Positions 15,885 to 24,645 of a stretch of 64,000 nucleotides of DNA are shown here, in pieces. This DNA is from JBGPTF01 sp041490445. Its GTDB lineage: Bacteria > Acidobacteriota > Terriglobia > Acidiferrales > UBA7541. How positions within the stretch are numbered: position 1 is the stretch's first letter; each line of letters begins with the position of its first letter. Location: NCBI GenBank assembly GCA_041490445.1, contig JBGPTF010000015.1:47707-111706 (forward strand), in the 5' to 3' direction. Made by a program: the position numbers and the translations under genes. The notes beneath the pieces were generated by a model. That model had not been told where the DNA came from. It ran no database searches and saw only the letters and a program-made list of their open reading frames with translations.

Positions 15885-17519
15885 ATGGCAAAGCAAATCG
15901 TGACTGGTGAGAATTCCCGCCAGTCCATCCTGCGCGGCGTGAACGCCCTGGCTGACGCCGTGAAGATCACGCTGGGCCCGAAGGGCCGCAACGCGGTGAT
16001 CGAGAAGAAATTCGGTCCGCCGGTCATCACCAAGGACGGCGTCACCGTGGCCAAGGAAATCGAGCTGCGGGATCCGCTCGAGAATATGGGCGCACAGATG
16101 GTGCGCGAGGTCGCGTCGAAAACATCGGACGTGGCCGGTGACGGCACCACGACGGCGACCGTGCTGGCGCAGGCTATCTTCCGCGAAGGCGTGAAGACGG
16201 TGGCGGCCGGCGCAAGCCCGATGTCGCTGAAGCGGGGCATCGAGCGCGCGGTGGAAGCGGCGGTGGAGGAAATCAAGAAACTCCACAAGGATGTGAAGGG
16301 CGACATGATCGCGCAGGTGGGCACGATCAGCGCGAACAACGACCGGCAGATCGGCACCATCATCGCCGAGGCGATGAAGAAGGTGGGCAAGGACGGCGTC
16401 ATCACCGTCGAGGAATCGAAGACGATGGAGACGACGCTGGAAGTGGTCGAAGGAATGCAGTTCGACCGCGGCTACCTGTCGCCCTACTTCGTCACCGATC
16501 CGGAACGGATGGAATGCGTGCTCGAGGACGCCCGCATCCTGATCCACGAAAAGAAAATCAGCTCGATGAAGGACCTGCTGCCCCTGCTGGAGCAGATCGC
16601 GAAAATGGGCAAGCCGCTGCTGATCATCGCCGAGGAAGTGGAAGGCGAGGCGTTGGCAACGCTGGTGGTCAACAAGCTCCGCGGCACGCTGCAGTGCGCT
16701 GCGGTGAAGGCTCCCGGCTTCGGCGATCGCCGCAAGGCGATGCTCGAAGACATCGCCACCCTCACGGGCGGCAAGGCCGTCACCGAAGACCTCGGCATCA
16801 AGCTTGAAAACGTCAAGGTGGAGGATCTGGGGCGCGTCAAGAAGGTGACCATTGACAAGGACAACACCACGCTCGTCGAAGGCGGCGGCAAGTCCGCCGA
16901 AATCGAAGGCCGCGTAAAGCAGATCCGCGCGCAGGTCGAGGATACGACCTCAGACTACGACAAGGAGAAGCTGCAAGAGCGGCTGGCGAAGCTGGTGGGC
17001 GGCGTGGCGGTGATCAAGGTGGGCGCAGCGACCGAGACCGAGCTAAAGGAAAAGAAAGCTCGTGTTGAGGACGCCATGCACGCCACCCGCGCGGCGGTCG
17101 AGGAAGGCATCGTGCCCGGCGGCGGCGTCGCGCTGGTGCGCTGCATTTCGGCGCTCGAGAAAATCAAGCTCGACGGCGACGAGGCCGTCGGCGTGAACAT
17201 CGTCAAGCGCGCGCTCGAAGAGCCGATGCGGCAGATCACCCAGAACGCGGGACATGAAGGGGCGGTGGTCGTCGGCCGCGTGCGGGAGTCGAAGGACGAA
17301 AACTTCGGCTTCAACGCGGAGACTGGCGAGTTCGGCGACATGGTCAAGGCCGGCGTGATTGATCCGGCCAAGGTCACCCGGCTGGCGCTGCAAAACGCGG
17401 CGTCCATCGCTGCCCTGATGCTGACCACCGAAGCCCTGGTGGCCGACATTAGGGAGGACGATAAGAAGGCCGCAGGTGCAGGCGGCTCCGGCCCCGGCGG
17501 CATGGGCGGGATGTACTAA
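15885..17519 (+). CDS. groL: Chaperonin GroEL
   Basis: 544 residues, the usual length, with MAKQIVTGENSRQSILRGVN at the start, the ATP-site VTLGPKGRN-like segment ITLGPKGRNAVIEK, the DGTTTATVLAQAI loop, and the C-terminal GGM-repeat tail (GGSGPGGMGGMY). It forms the double-ring folding chamber with GroES. The ribosome binding site GAGGAAAG lies 10 nt before the ATG. A strong terminator follows directly. Confidence 0.98.
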   Translation: MAKQIVTGENSRQSILRGVNALADAVKITLGPKGRNAVIEKKFGPPVITKDGVTVAKEIELRDPLENMGAQMVREVASKTSDVAGDGTTTATVLAQAIFREGVKTVAAGASPMSLKRGIERAVEAAVEEIKKLHKDVKGDMIAQVGTISANNDRQIGTIIAEAMKKVGKDGVITVEESKTMETTLEVVEGMQFDRGYLSPYFVTDPERMECVLEDARILIHEKKISSMKDLLPLLEQIAKMGKPLLIIAEEVEGEALATLVVNKLRGTLQCAAVKAPGFGDRRKAMLEDIATLTGGKAVTEDLGIKLENVKVEDLGRVKKVTIDKDNTTLVEGGGKSAEIEGRVKQIRAQVEDTTSDYDKEKLQERLAKLVGGVAVIKVGAATETELKEKKARVEDAMHATRAAVEEGIVPGGGVALVRCISALEKIKLDGDEAVGVNIVKRALEEPMRQITQNAGHEGAVVVGRVRESKDENFGFNAETGEFGDMVKAGVIDPAKVTRLALQNAASIAALMLTTEALVADIREDDKKAAGAGGSGPGGMGGMY

Positions 17520-17543
17520 ACCAGCGAAAACAGAACGAACCCT

Positions 17544-17580
17544 GCGGGGCGCCGCGACTGTGTCGCGGCGCCCCGCATTT
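17544..17580 (+). terminator. Rho-independent terminator of groESL
   Basis: A perfect 15-bp stem (17544-17558 with 17562-17576) with loop TGT, followed by ATTTGTTT. The stem is almost all G and C. Confidence 0.9.
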
Positions 17581-17698
17581 GTTTCCAGCGGTCTGGGAAA
17601 CTGTATCCTATTTTTGGGCCGTTCCTTGCCCGGCTGATTTCGTTTGAGGTATAGTCGGACGCTTTCAAGATCCGAACCTGGAGAGGGGTTCACCCCGG

Positions 17699-18325
17699 AT
17701 GCCCGGACTGCTGAACAAGATTCTGCCGCGAGACGACAGTTTCTTCACGCTCTTTTCCGCCATGGCGGAAAACGTTCATGCCAGCGCACAGGGCTTGCTG
17801 GAGATGCTCGAGGATTTTTCGAGCCCCAAGGCGAGCGCGGACAGAATCAAAGCGCTCGAGCACGCCAATGACGCGCTCACTCACAACCTGATGAAGCGCT
17901 TGAACCAGACGTTCATCACGCCCTTCGATCGCGAAGACATTCACGAGCTGGCCAGCAAGATTGACGACGTCCTCGACCTGATCGACGCCGCTGCCGGGCG
18001 ATTGATCATCTATCGGGTGGATCGCATCCGGCCGGGCGTCACGGAGCTGGCGAAGGTCTTGTGCGAGGCCACCGCCCAGGTGGCTGCCGCTGTCCGCATG
18101 CTCAAAAAAAGAAAAGACATCCTGACCCACTGCATCGAGATCAACCGCCTCGAGAATGAAGGTGACCGGATCTGCCGCAGTCTGATCGCGGGGCTTTTCG
18201 AGCAAGAAAGGGATCCGGTGCAGATTATCAAGTGGAAAGAGATTATCGAAGTGCTCGAGATTGCCACGGACAAGTGCGAAGACGTGGCCAACGTCATCGA
18301 ATCCGTAACCTTGAAAAGCGCGTGA
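17699..18325 (+). CDS. DUF47 family (PhoU-like) phosphate transport accessory protein
   Basis: 208 residues, all helical, with the DUF47/TIGR00153 pattern: LPRDDSFFTLFSAMAENV at the start, FITPFDREDIHELASKIDDVLDLID in the middle and IEVLEIATDKCEDVANVIE at the end. These proteins resemble PhoU, bind metals, and are nearly always paired with a Pit transporter, as here (next gene 73 nt downstream). Likely a regulator of low-affinity phosphate uptake. Confidence 0.92.
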   Translation: MPGLLNKILPRDDSFFTLFSAMAENVHASAQGLLEMLEDFSSPKASADRIKALEHANDALTHNLMKRLNQTFITPFDREDIHELASKIDDVLDLIDAAAGRLIIYRVDRIRPGVTELAKVLCEATAQVAAAVRMLKKRKDILTHCIEINRLENEGDRICRSLIAGLFEQERDPVQIIKWKEIIEVLEIATDKCEDVANVIESVTLKSA

Positions 18326-18397
18326 GCCGGTGCGCCGTCTGTTTCCGCCTCCCGGAAGCAGCCGGCGCCTTTGTCTGCCCCTGAGGAGAGCGGCCAG

Positions 18398-19393
18398 GTG
18401 CAAAGCTTCACCCTGCTGGTCCTGATCGTCACCATCACGCTTGTGTTTGAATTCACGAATGGCTGGCACGACGCCGCCAGCTCGATTGCCACGATCGTCT
18501 CCACGCGCGTGATGAAGCCGCTGTGGGCCGTCGTGTGGGCCGCGTTCTGGAATTTCATTGCTGCGTTCACATTCGGCACGGCCGTCGCCGCGACCATGGG
18601 AAAGGGGCTGGTTCACCTCGAGATGGTGAATCAGTACGTGCTCCTCTCCGGCCTGCTCGGCGCGATTCTCTGGAACTACATCACGATCCGGCTGGGACTT
18701 CCCGCGAGCTCTTCCCACGCGCTGATGGGCGGCTACGGCGGCGCCGCCATTGCCGCAGTAGGCTTGAAGGCGATCATCATCGCCGGCTGGGAAAAACCGG
18801 TGATGTTCATTTTCTTCGCGCCCTTCATCGGGATGTTCGTGGCCCTGGTCGTGACGGTGATCACGAGCTGGGTTGTCCGGAACCAAGCTCCGCTCCGAGT
18901 GGACCGCTGGTTTCGCCGTTTACAGCTCCTCTCCGCCGGGGCATTCAGCTTTGGCCACGGCACCAGCGACGCCCAGAAGGGAATGGGCATCATCACGGCC
19001 GCGCTCGTCTCTTCGGGAGTGCTGCCGCGCTACTACGTGCCGTTCTGGGTTATCATTTGTTGTCACCTGGCGATTGCTGGCGGCACGATGGCCGGGGGCT
19101 GGCGGGTGGTGAAGACGATGGGCCAGCGAATCACGAAGCTGCAGCCCTTCGGCGGCTTCGCAGCGGAGACGGCGGCGGCGATCACTCTGATCAGCACCGC
19201 CCACGCGGGGATTCCGGTCAGCTCGACGCACGTCATCACCGGCGCGATTTCCGGCGTCGGCGCGTCGCGGCGATTGACGGCGGTGCGCTGGGGCGTGACG
19301 CGGCGAATCGTCTGGGCGTGGGTTCTGACGATCCCCGGCGCGGGATTGATGGGCGCGATTTTCTATCATATTTTTATGAAGCTGGCGCACTGA
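18398..19393 (+). CDS. pit: Inorganic phosphate transporter, Pit family
   Basis: 331 residues from GTG 18398, which has GAGGAG 9-10 nt upstream; a TTG at 18371 would add nine residues. About ten membrane helices. Two duplicated signatures are visible: FTNGWHDAASSIATIVSTR near the N-terminus and, in the second half, SFGHGTSDAQKGMG. The GLPASSSHALMGG and GIPVSSTHVITGA phrases are the inverted-repeat phosphate-site loops. It imports metal-phosphate by proton symport. Transcribed after DUF47; ribBA starts 2 nt after its stop. Confidence 0.93.
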   Translation: MQSFTLLVLIVTITLVFEFTNGWHDAASSIATIVSTRVMKPLWAVVWAAFWNFIAAFTFGTAVAATMGKGLVHLEMVNQYVLLSGLLGAILWNYITIRLGLPASSSHALMGGYGGAAIAAVGLKAIIIAGWEKPVMFIFFAPFIGMFVALVVTVITSWVVRNQAPLRVDRWFRRLQLLSAGAFSFGHGTSDAQKGMGIITAALVSSGVLPRYYVPFWVIICCHLAIAGGTMAGGWRVVKTMGQRITKLQPFGGFAAETAAAITLISTAHAGIPVSSTHVITGAISGVGASRRLTAVRWGVTRRIVWAWVLTIPGAGLMGAIFYHIFMKLAH

Positions 19394-19394
19394 G

Positions 19395-20579
19395 ATGAGC
19401 GAAGACAAGCCACCGTTCGCGACCGTCGAAGAAGCCGTCGAAGAAATTCGCCAGGGCCGGATGGTCGTCATCGTGGACGACGAAGACCGCGAGAACGAAG
19501 GCGACCTGGTGATGGCCGGCGAGAAAGTGACGCCCGAAGCCATCAACTTCATGGCGAAGTTCGGGCGCGGATTGATCTGTCTTGCCCTGACGGAGCAACG
19601 CTGCGAGGAACTTAATCTTTTGCCTATTTCGCCGCGGAACACCTCCGCTTTCGGCACGCCATTCTGCGAGCCGATTGATGCACGCCGGGGCACGACGACG
19701 GGCACAAGCGCGTCCGACCGCGCAACGACAATTCTGGCCGCGACCGATCCCCACACGCTCCCGGAAGACCTGGCGCGGCCGGGGCACGTGTACACGTTGC
19801 GCGCTCGCACCGGCGGCGTCCTGATCCGCGCGGGGCAAACCGAGGCTTCGGTGGACCTGGCGCGAATCGCCGACCTTTCTCCCGCGGGAATCGTCTGCGA
19901 AATCATGAATGACGACGGCACGATGGCGCGCACGCCGGAGCTGCGAGAGTTCTGCGGGCAGCACAGGCTGAAATTGCTGACGGTGGCGGACCTGATTCGC
20001 TACCGCATGCAGCACGAGCGGTATGTGAAGCGCATCGCCGAAAGCATGCTCCCGACCCAGCATGGCGAATTCCGCATGATTGCGTATGCGAGCGAGGTGG
20101 ATCACGAGCTGCACGTGGCCCTCGTGCGCGGCGATCTTGCGGGCGCAGCGCCGCCGCTCGTGCGCGTCCATTCGCACTGCCTGACCGGCGACGTGTTTGG
20201 CGCGGTGAGCTGCGACTGCCGCGAAATTATTGAGCGCTCGCTCGAGGCAATCGCGCGCGAAGACCGCGGCGTCTTCGTTTACCTGCATCACACTGGGCGC
20301 GGCTTTCAGATTGATTCGGCAGCCGCTGCGCCGGGCGACCTGCCTCGCATTCTTTACCATTCGCGCGGCCAACTGGACCGCGACTTGAGCCGCCAGCGCA
20401 TGGTGCAGCGCGAGAGCGGCGTCGGCGCGCAGATTCTGATCGACCTCGGATTGCGGCGAATCCGCGTGCTGACGAACCACCCGCGCAAGGTTGTCGCGCT
20501 CGAAGGTTACGGCCTCGAGATTGCCGACCAGGTTCCTCTCGCCATTCAAACGCCCAAGGCCACTCACCAACGACTCTAA
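19395..20579 (+). CDS. ribBA: RibBA-type protein: DHBP synthase plus divergent GTP cyclohydrolase II domain
   Basis: 394 residues. The N-terminal 3,4-dihydroxy-2-butanone-4-phosphate synthase domain is complete: VIVDDEDRENEGDLVMAGE, RRGTTTGTSASDRA, EIMNDDGTMAR. The C-terminal GTP cyclohydrolase II-like domain keeps the three zinc cysteines (HCLTGDVFGAVSCDC) and the end LTNHPRKVVALEGYGLEIADQVPL. But the usual YLRQEGRGIGL reads YLHHTGRGFQI, and the DLRDYG region reads VQRESG, so residues considered catalytic differ. The first domain surely works; the second may be altered or lost. Starts 2 nt after pit. Confidence 0.9.
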   Translation: MSEDKPPFATVEEAVEEIRQGRMVVIVDDEDRENEGDLVMAGEKVTPEAINFMAKFGRGLICLALTEQRCEELNLLPISPRNTSAFGTPFCEPIDARRGTTTGTSASDRATTILAATDPHTLPEDLARPGHVYTLRARTGGVLIRAGQTEASVDLARIADLSPAGIVCEIMNDDGTMARTPELREFCGQHRLKLLTVADLIRYRMQHERYVKRIAESMLPTQHGEFRMIAYASEVDHELHVALVRGDLAGAAPPLVRVHSHCLTGDVFGAVSCDCREIIERSLEAIAREDRGVFVYLHHTGRGFQIDSAAAAPGDLPRILYHSRGQLDRDLSRQRMVQRESGVGAQILIDLGLRRIRVLTNHPRKVVALEGYGLEIADQVPLAIQTPKATHQRL

Positions 20580-20605
20580 CTAATGTTGCAAGGGATCCCC
20601 GTGGG

Positions 20606-20623
20606 GGCGTATCTCAATACGCC
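20606..20623. repeat. Palindromic hairpin GGCGTAT-CTCA-ATACGCC
   Basis: Perfect 7-bp arms and a 4-nt loop, between ribBA and the convergent comEA-like gene. There is no T-run. It may stop transcription from both sides or be one unit of a dispersed repeat. Confidence 0.6.
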
Positions 20624-20688
20624 CTACGAACGACGGCGCGGATCACCGCTGGTTTGACTTTGCTCATTCTTGAAATAATGGGCCTGAA

Positions 20689-21021
20689 TCAATGGGGCTT
20701 TGGAGATGAGGCTTCTGAGATGAATACATGCGGACGCAGTTTATCGAGGCGCTTCCTGGTAATGCCGCGGATGGCGAGAAGGTCTTCCACGCGCTTGAAA
20801 GGCCCGCTCTTCTCGCGGAATCGAATGATTGCTTTCGCTATCGTCGGACCGACTCCCGGGAGCTGTTCCAGTTGCGCCGCGGTGGCCGCGTTCAAGTCCA
20901 GCGGCTTTGCCGGCGGCTTCTTCTGAGCGTGCGCTGCGACCGCAAGCACGCAGATGAATATGCAAGCGACGCAGAGCCGAAGCGCCGCATGGGCGGATTG
21001 CACGTCCTCTACTCTTTTCAC
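20689..21021 (-). CDS. ComEA-like helix-hairpin-helix protein
   Basis: 110 residues. A signal/anchor helix (LCVACIFICVLAVAAHA) is followed by the ComEA-type double helix-hairpin-helix: LDLNAATAAQLEQLPGVGPTIAKAI and FKRVEDLLAIRGITRKRLDKLRPHV. ComEA proteins bind DNA at the cell surface for uptake. A lone small copy is common and does not prove competence. Lies 3 nt downstream of the M16 gene on the same strand. Confidence 0.88.
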   Translation of the reverse strand: MKRVEDVQSAHAALRLCVACIFICVLAVAAHAQKKPPAKPLDLNAATAAQLEQLPGVGPTIAKAIIRFREKSGPFKRVEDLLAIRGITRKRLDKLRPHVFISEASSPKPH

Positions 21022-21024
21022 TTC

Positions 21025-22401
21025 CTAAAGCCTGTTTCCCTGCGCGTCGAACATCTCGACTTCGCCGAAGAGAGCAGCCTGCTCCGCAACGTGTTCGCGA
21101 TCGCCCACGACGACGATTTGCGCGTTCGCGGAATCAAAGTATTTGCGTGCGGCGGCGAGGACATCCCCAGCCGTGAGCGTGCGAATCCTTTCGCGGTATT
21201 TTTCGAGATAATCCTCCGGCAGCTCGTCGAGATAGACCGTCGCCATCTGGCCGGCAAGGCCGGCCTGCGTTGCGACGCCCAGAGAGAAAACGCCGCTCAG
21301 GTAATTCCTGGCGTCGGCTAGCTCGTCACCGCTCACCGGGAGCGCGCGCATGCGGTCCATTTCATAGAACATTTCCGTGAGCGTCGCGGCCACGACTTCG
21401 TTACGCACCGCCGCGTGCACCGTGAAGTAGCCGTGGCGGCGCAGGGCGTGTACAGTGCTTCGCGGGCTGTAGGTATAGCCCTTTTGCTCACGAATGTTGA
21501 CGACGAGCCGGGAGTGAAATGCGCCGCCGTAAATGGAATTCGCCAGCACCAGCCGGTGCCAGTCGGGGCTGTGACGAGTGATGGCGCGGTTGCCGAGGAG
21601 GACCTGCGCCTGCACCGTGCCCGGCAGATGCACCACATGCACGCGCCTGCCGCGGAGGATTGGCGGCTCCGACGCCTGCAGCGAACGCGGCTTTGCCGCC
21701 GCCCACGAGCTGAAAATCTTTTCAATCTGTTCCAGCATCTGCAACGCCGAAAAGTCTCCGACGACAATGAGCAGCGCATTTTCGGGAACGTAATGCTCGC
21801 GGTAGAACGCGAGGAGCTGCTCGCGGCGGTAAGCCTGCACCTGCTGCTCGGTCGGCGCCACCACTGCATAAGGATCGTCACCAAAGAGGACGCGGCGCAT
21901 CCGCTCGCCCGCGAGAAAACCGGGAGTCGTCCGCTCGATGCGCAACTCCTCGATTCTCTGGCGGCGCTCGCGCTCGAACTCTTCCGCGGGAAACGCGGCG
22001 TTGCGCGCCAGGTCGGCCACCAGTTCAAGCAAGCCCGTGGAGAACTCGGAGAGACCGGCGACCGAGATAGAACTCGAATCGGCTCCGGCCGTCGTTCCGA
22101 GGTCGGCGCCGAATCGGCGAAGCTCTTCTTCAATCTGGCGGCTGGCCCGCGAGGCCGTCCCCGTGCGCACGACAGTCGCGGTGATCTCCGCGAGGCCGCG
22201 GGCGATATGGAACGCGGCGGCATTGCCGCTGCGGAAGAACAGGTCGGCCGCAATCCTGGGAAAGGTGTGCGACTCCGCGAGAACGACGCGGAGGCCGTTG
22301 CCGAGCGTGCGTACCGTTCGTTTCGGCCATTCGACCGGATGTTCGGTTGCGAGCGGCGGCGGGGCGGTGACGCGCACTCCATCCGCAGGAAGGGTGCTCA
22401 T
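21025..22401 (-). CDS. M16 family peptidase-like protein, catalytically inactive partner
   Basis: 458 residues with the M16 (pitrilysin) fold pattern: TLGNGLRVVLAESHTFPRIAADLFFRSG, then GLAEITATVVRTGT where the active member has HLFEHMMFQGS. The zinc motif HxxEH is missing. The R/Y pair region of M16B C-terminal domains (REQKGYTYSPRSTVHAL) is present. Such inactive subunits pair with an active one, here the gene directly upstream, whose stop overlaps this start by 4 bp (22398-22401). No signal peptide is obvious. Confidence 0.9.
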   Translation of the reverse strand: MSTLPADGVRVTAPPPLATEHPVEWPKRTVRTLGNGLRVVLAESHTFPRIAADLFFRSGNAAAFHIARGLAEITATVVRTGTASRASRQIEEELRRFGADLGTTAGADSSSISVAGLSEFSTGLLELVADLARNAAFPAEEFERERRQRIEELRIERTTPGFLAGERMRRVLFGDDPYAVVAPTEQQVQAYRREQLLAFYREHYVPENALLIVVGDFSALQMLEQIEKIFSSWAAAKPRSLQASEPPILRGRRVHVVHLPGTVQAQVLLGNRAITRHSPDWHRLVLANSIYGGAFHSRLVVNIREQKGYTYSPRSTVHALRRHGYFTVHAAVRNEVVAATLTEMFYEMDRMRALPVSGDELADARNYLSGVFSLGVATQAGLAGQMATVYLDELPEDYLEKYRERIRTLTAGDVLAAARKYFDSANAQIVVVGDREHVAEQAALFGEVEMFDAQGNRL

Positions 22402-23702
22402 TGTGCACCTCCGTGCCGGACGGGCGTCCGAAGCAAGATTGCGCGGTTGCGCGGGACGAGGTATTTCTGCGCAGCCGCTTGCGCTTCCTGCGGCGTGACG
22501 CGCAGGAATCCGTCGAGCGCCGTGTTCACGCGCTGGGGATCGTTGTCGAAGAGCGTGAAGCATGCAAGGTAATGCATCAGGCCGAAGCGCGGCATATAAC
22601 TGCCCATCCCGCCTTCGAGCGCAGAGATGTAGTCGGAGCGGAACTTCACCTTGACCTGCTCGAGTTCCTCTTCCCCGAGCGGCTTCGCCTGCACCTCGCC
22701 GATGACTTCATCGTAGGCGGCGATGGTTTGCCCGGGCGAGTGCTCGGGCCGGTGAAAAATCCGCGTGACCATCAGCGCCGGACCGTTGTAATCGAACATG
22801 TCGCCATTCGGATAGAAGATGCCGCCCTCCGTATCCACGGCAATCTGTTTTTCGAGGACAAGCGTGCGATAGATCCGGCCCGCGCGGCCGCCGTGGAGGG
22901 CAAGGTCCGCCATCGCGAGCGCGTGCCAGTCCGGCGTGTTCCGCTCCGGGGCGTGATAGCCAATGGCCAGCCCGGGCAGGGTGCCGAACTTTTCCTCCAC
23001 CTCGCCGCGGCGCTCTTCGGTTTGCGGCGGCTCGCTTGCGTCCACCGGCGGCGGCAGCTTGCCCGCGGGAATGTCGTCGAAGTAGCGATGCGCGAAGGCG
23101 AAGCCTTCTTCCGGCTTCACATCTCCGAGGATGAGCAGCACCGCATTGTTCGGCGTGTAATACGTCTTGAAAAAGCTCTGTACGTCCCCGAGTGTGGCGG
23201 CATCGAGGTCGGCAAAATCGCCGTAAAAGTTATGGGCGTTGGGCCAGCTCCGGTAGGCCACCGGCGGCAGGTCGAGCCAGGGGAATCCGCCATACGGCTG
23301 GTTGAACACGTTGACGCGGACTTCTTCTTTCACGACGTCGCGCTGGTTGCGCAAGTTCTCCTCGTCCACCTTGAGGGCGCGCATGCGGTCGGCTTCGAGC
23401 CACAAAACGCGCTCGAGCGCATTCGACGGCACCGCCTCGTAATAATTCGTCACGTCGTAGTGCGTGCTGCCGTTCAGCGTCCCGCCGGCAGCATTGACCA
23501 GCTTGATGTGGACCATCTTCCCGGCATTTTCCGAGCCCTGGAACATCATGTGCTCGAAGAGGTGTGCAAAGCCGCTTCGCCCGCGGGGCTCGAGACGGAA
23601 ACCGATCTTGTAATAAACGCCCACCGTGACCACCGGCGCGGTGCGGTCGGGCGAAACAATGACGCGCAGTCCGTTCGCGAGCGTGCTGCTCTCCACCGGC
23701 AT
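22398..23702 (-). CDS. M16 family zinc metallopeptidase, active subunit
   Basis: 434 residues from ATG 23702 (MPVESSTLANGLRVIVSPD). The inverted zinc motif HLFEH (in GFAHLFEHMMFQGS, about 47-51) and the downstream zinc-ligand glutamate in DVVKEEVR are intact. The second half has the YYTPNNAVLLILGD strand typical of M16B subunits. It probably forms a heterodimer with the inactive neighbour and degrades small peptides in the cytoplasm or periplasm. Confidence 0.92.
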   Translation of the reverse strand: MPVESSTLANGLRVIVSPDRTAPVVTVGVYYKIGFRLEPRGRSGFAHLFEHMMFQGSENAGKMVHIKLVNAAGGTLNGSTHYDVTNYYEAVPSNALERVLWLEADRMRALKVDEENLRNQRDVVKEEVRVNVFNQPYGGFPWLDLPPVAYRSWPNAHNFYGDFADLDAATLGDVQSFFKTYYTPNNAVLLILGDVKPEEGFAFAHRYFDDIPAGKLPPPVDASEPPQTEERRGEVEEKFGTLPGLAIGYHAPERNTPDWHALAMADLALHGGRAGRIYRTLVLEKQIAVDTEGGIFYPNGDMFDYNGPALMVTRIFHRPEHSPGQTIAAYDEVIGEVQAKPLGEEELEQVKVKFRSDYISALEGGMGSYMPRFGLMHYLACFTLFDNDPQRVNTALDGFLRVTPQEAQAAAQKYLVPRNRAILLRTPVRHGGAQ

Positions 23703-23713
23703 GTGCAAACTGG

Positions 23714-24592
23714 TCAAGACTTCCCTCCCCTGGCGCCGCGCAGAACGCGATCGAGTTTCGCAAGCACGGCCTGCGGATTCCGCGCCAGCGTTCGCGCGCC
23801 GAGGCGAGTGAGCGCGGCGTAGGCCTCCTGGAATTCGCGGGGAAATTGCTGCAGCGCCTCGAGATGCTTCCCCACCGTTGCGAAATCGCCGCGCGAGAGC
23901 GGCCCCGTCCAGGCCACGCGCGGACCGTGGCGCTGAAAATTTTCCAACATTTGATGGGCGAGCGGCAGCAAGGCCTGTGCGGCGCGCCGGCGGCTGTAGC
24001 CGATGCGCATGAACATCTGCGTGGCCGCTTCGAGCACCGCAAGAAGGTGCCCGGCCACGAACGCCCCGGCGGCGTGATAGGCAGGCTTGTTTCGCCCGTC
24101 GATCGTCACCGGCACGCCGCCCAGCGCCAGCGCGATTTTTCGCGCCATCGCCAGCGCGCGCCGGTCCCCTTCGACGGTGAAGACGAGGCCCTCGAGGCGC
24201 GGCGTTCCCCTGCCGGTAAAGGTTTGGAGCGGGTGGAGCGAACCGGTGGCAGCGCCCTGCACAGAAAGCGGCTGTAAGGCGCTGCGATCGAGCGCGCCGC
24301 TGGTATGCAGCACCACGCGGCCCTTCCATTCCGCGCCACCCATGCGCGCGAGCGCTGTTGCGACGCTTGCAATGGCGTCGTCGGGCGTTGCGATCAAGAC
24401 CAAATCGGCGGCGAGCACCTGGCGGGTAAGGGCTCCGTGCGCCCGGCCGGCTCCGATGGAACGGACGGCGGAACGCGCCGTCGCGCGCGAACGGGTGACG
24501 ACCGCGTCAATCGTCCAGCCCAACTCGTGGAGCCGGCGGCCGAGCGTGCGCCCCACGCGCCCCGCGCCCACAATCGAAATTGTCGCTCCCAT
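23714..24592 (-). CDS. Rossmann-fold plus DUF2520 protein
   Basis: 292 residues. ISIVGAGRVGRTLGRRLHELGW is a clear NAD(P)-binding GxGxxG motif; VLIATPDDAIASVA follows in the dehydrogenase pattern. The second part (LHPLQTFTG...GLVFTVEGD and NKPAYHAAGAFVAGHLLAVLEAA) is DUF2520. These proteins resemble pyrroline-carboxylate or ketopantoate reductases. A pantothenate role is known for some relatives (PanG), which I recall but cannot test here. Ends 11 nt before the M16 gene and is divergent from the GT2 gene. Confidence 0.85.
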   Translation of the reverse strand: MGATISIVGAGRVGRTLGRRLHELGWTIDAVVTRSRATARSAVRSIGAGRAHGALTRQVLAADLVLIATPDDAIASVATALARMGGAEWKGRVVLHTSGALDRSALQPLSVQGAATGSLHPLQTFTGRGTPRLEGLVFTVEGDRRALAMARKIALALGGVPVTIDGRNKPAYHAAGAFVAGHLLAVLEAATQMFMRIGYSRRRAAQALLPLAHQMLENFQRHGPRVAWTGPLSRGDFATVGKHLEALQQFPREFQEAYAALTRLGARTLARNPQAVLAKLDRVLRGARGGKS

Positions 24593-24645
24593 GCTGCGTG
24601 ATAGGATAACTGTTTCGTTCCACTCGCGCCCGGGAAAAATCAAAG

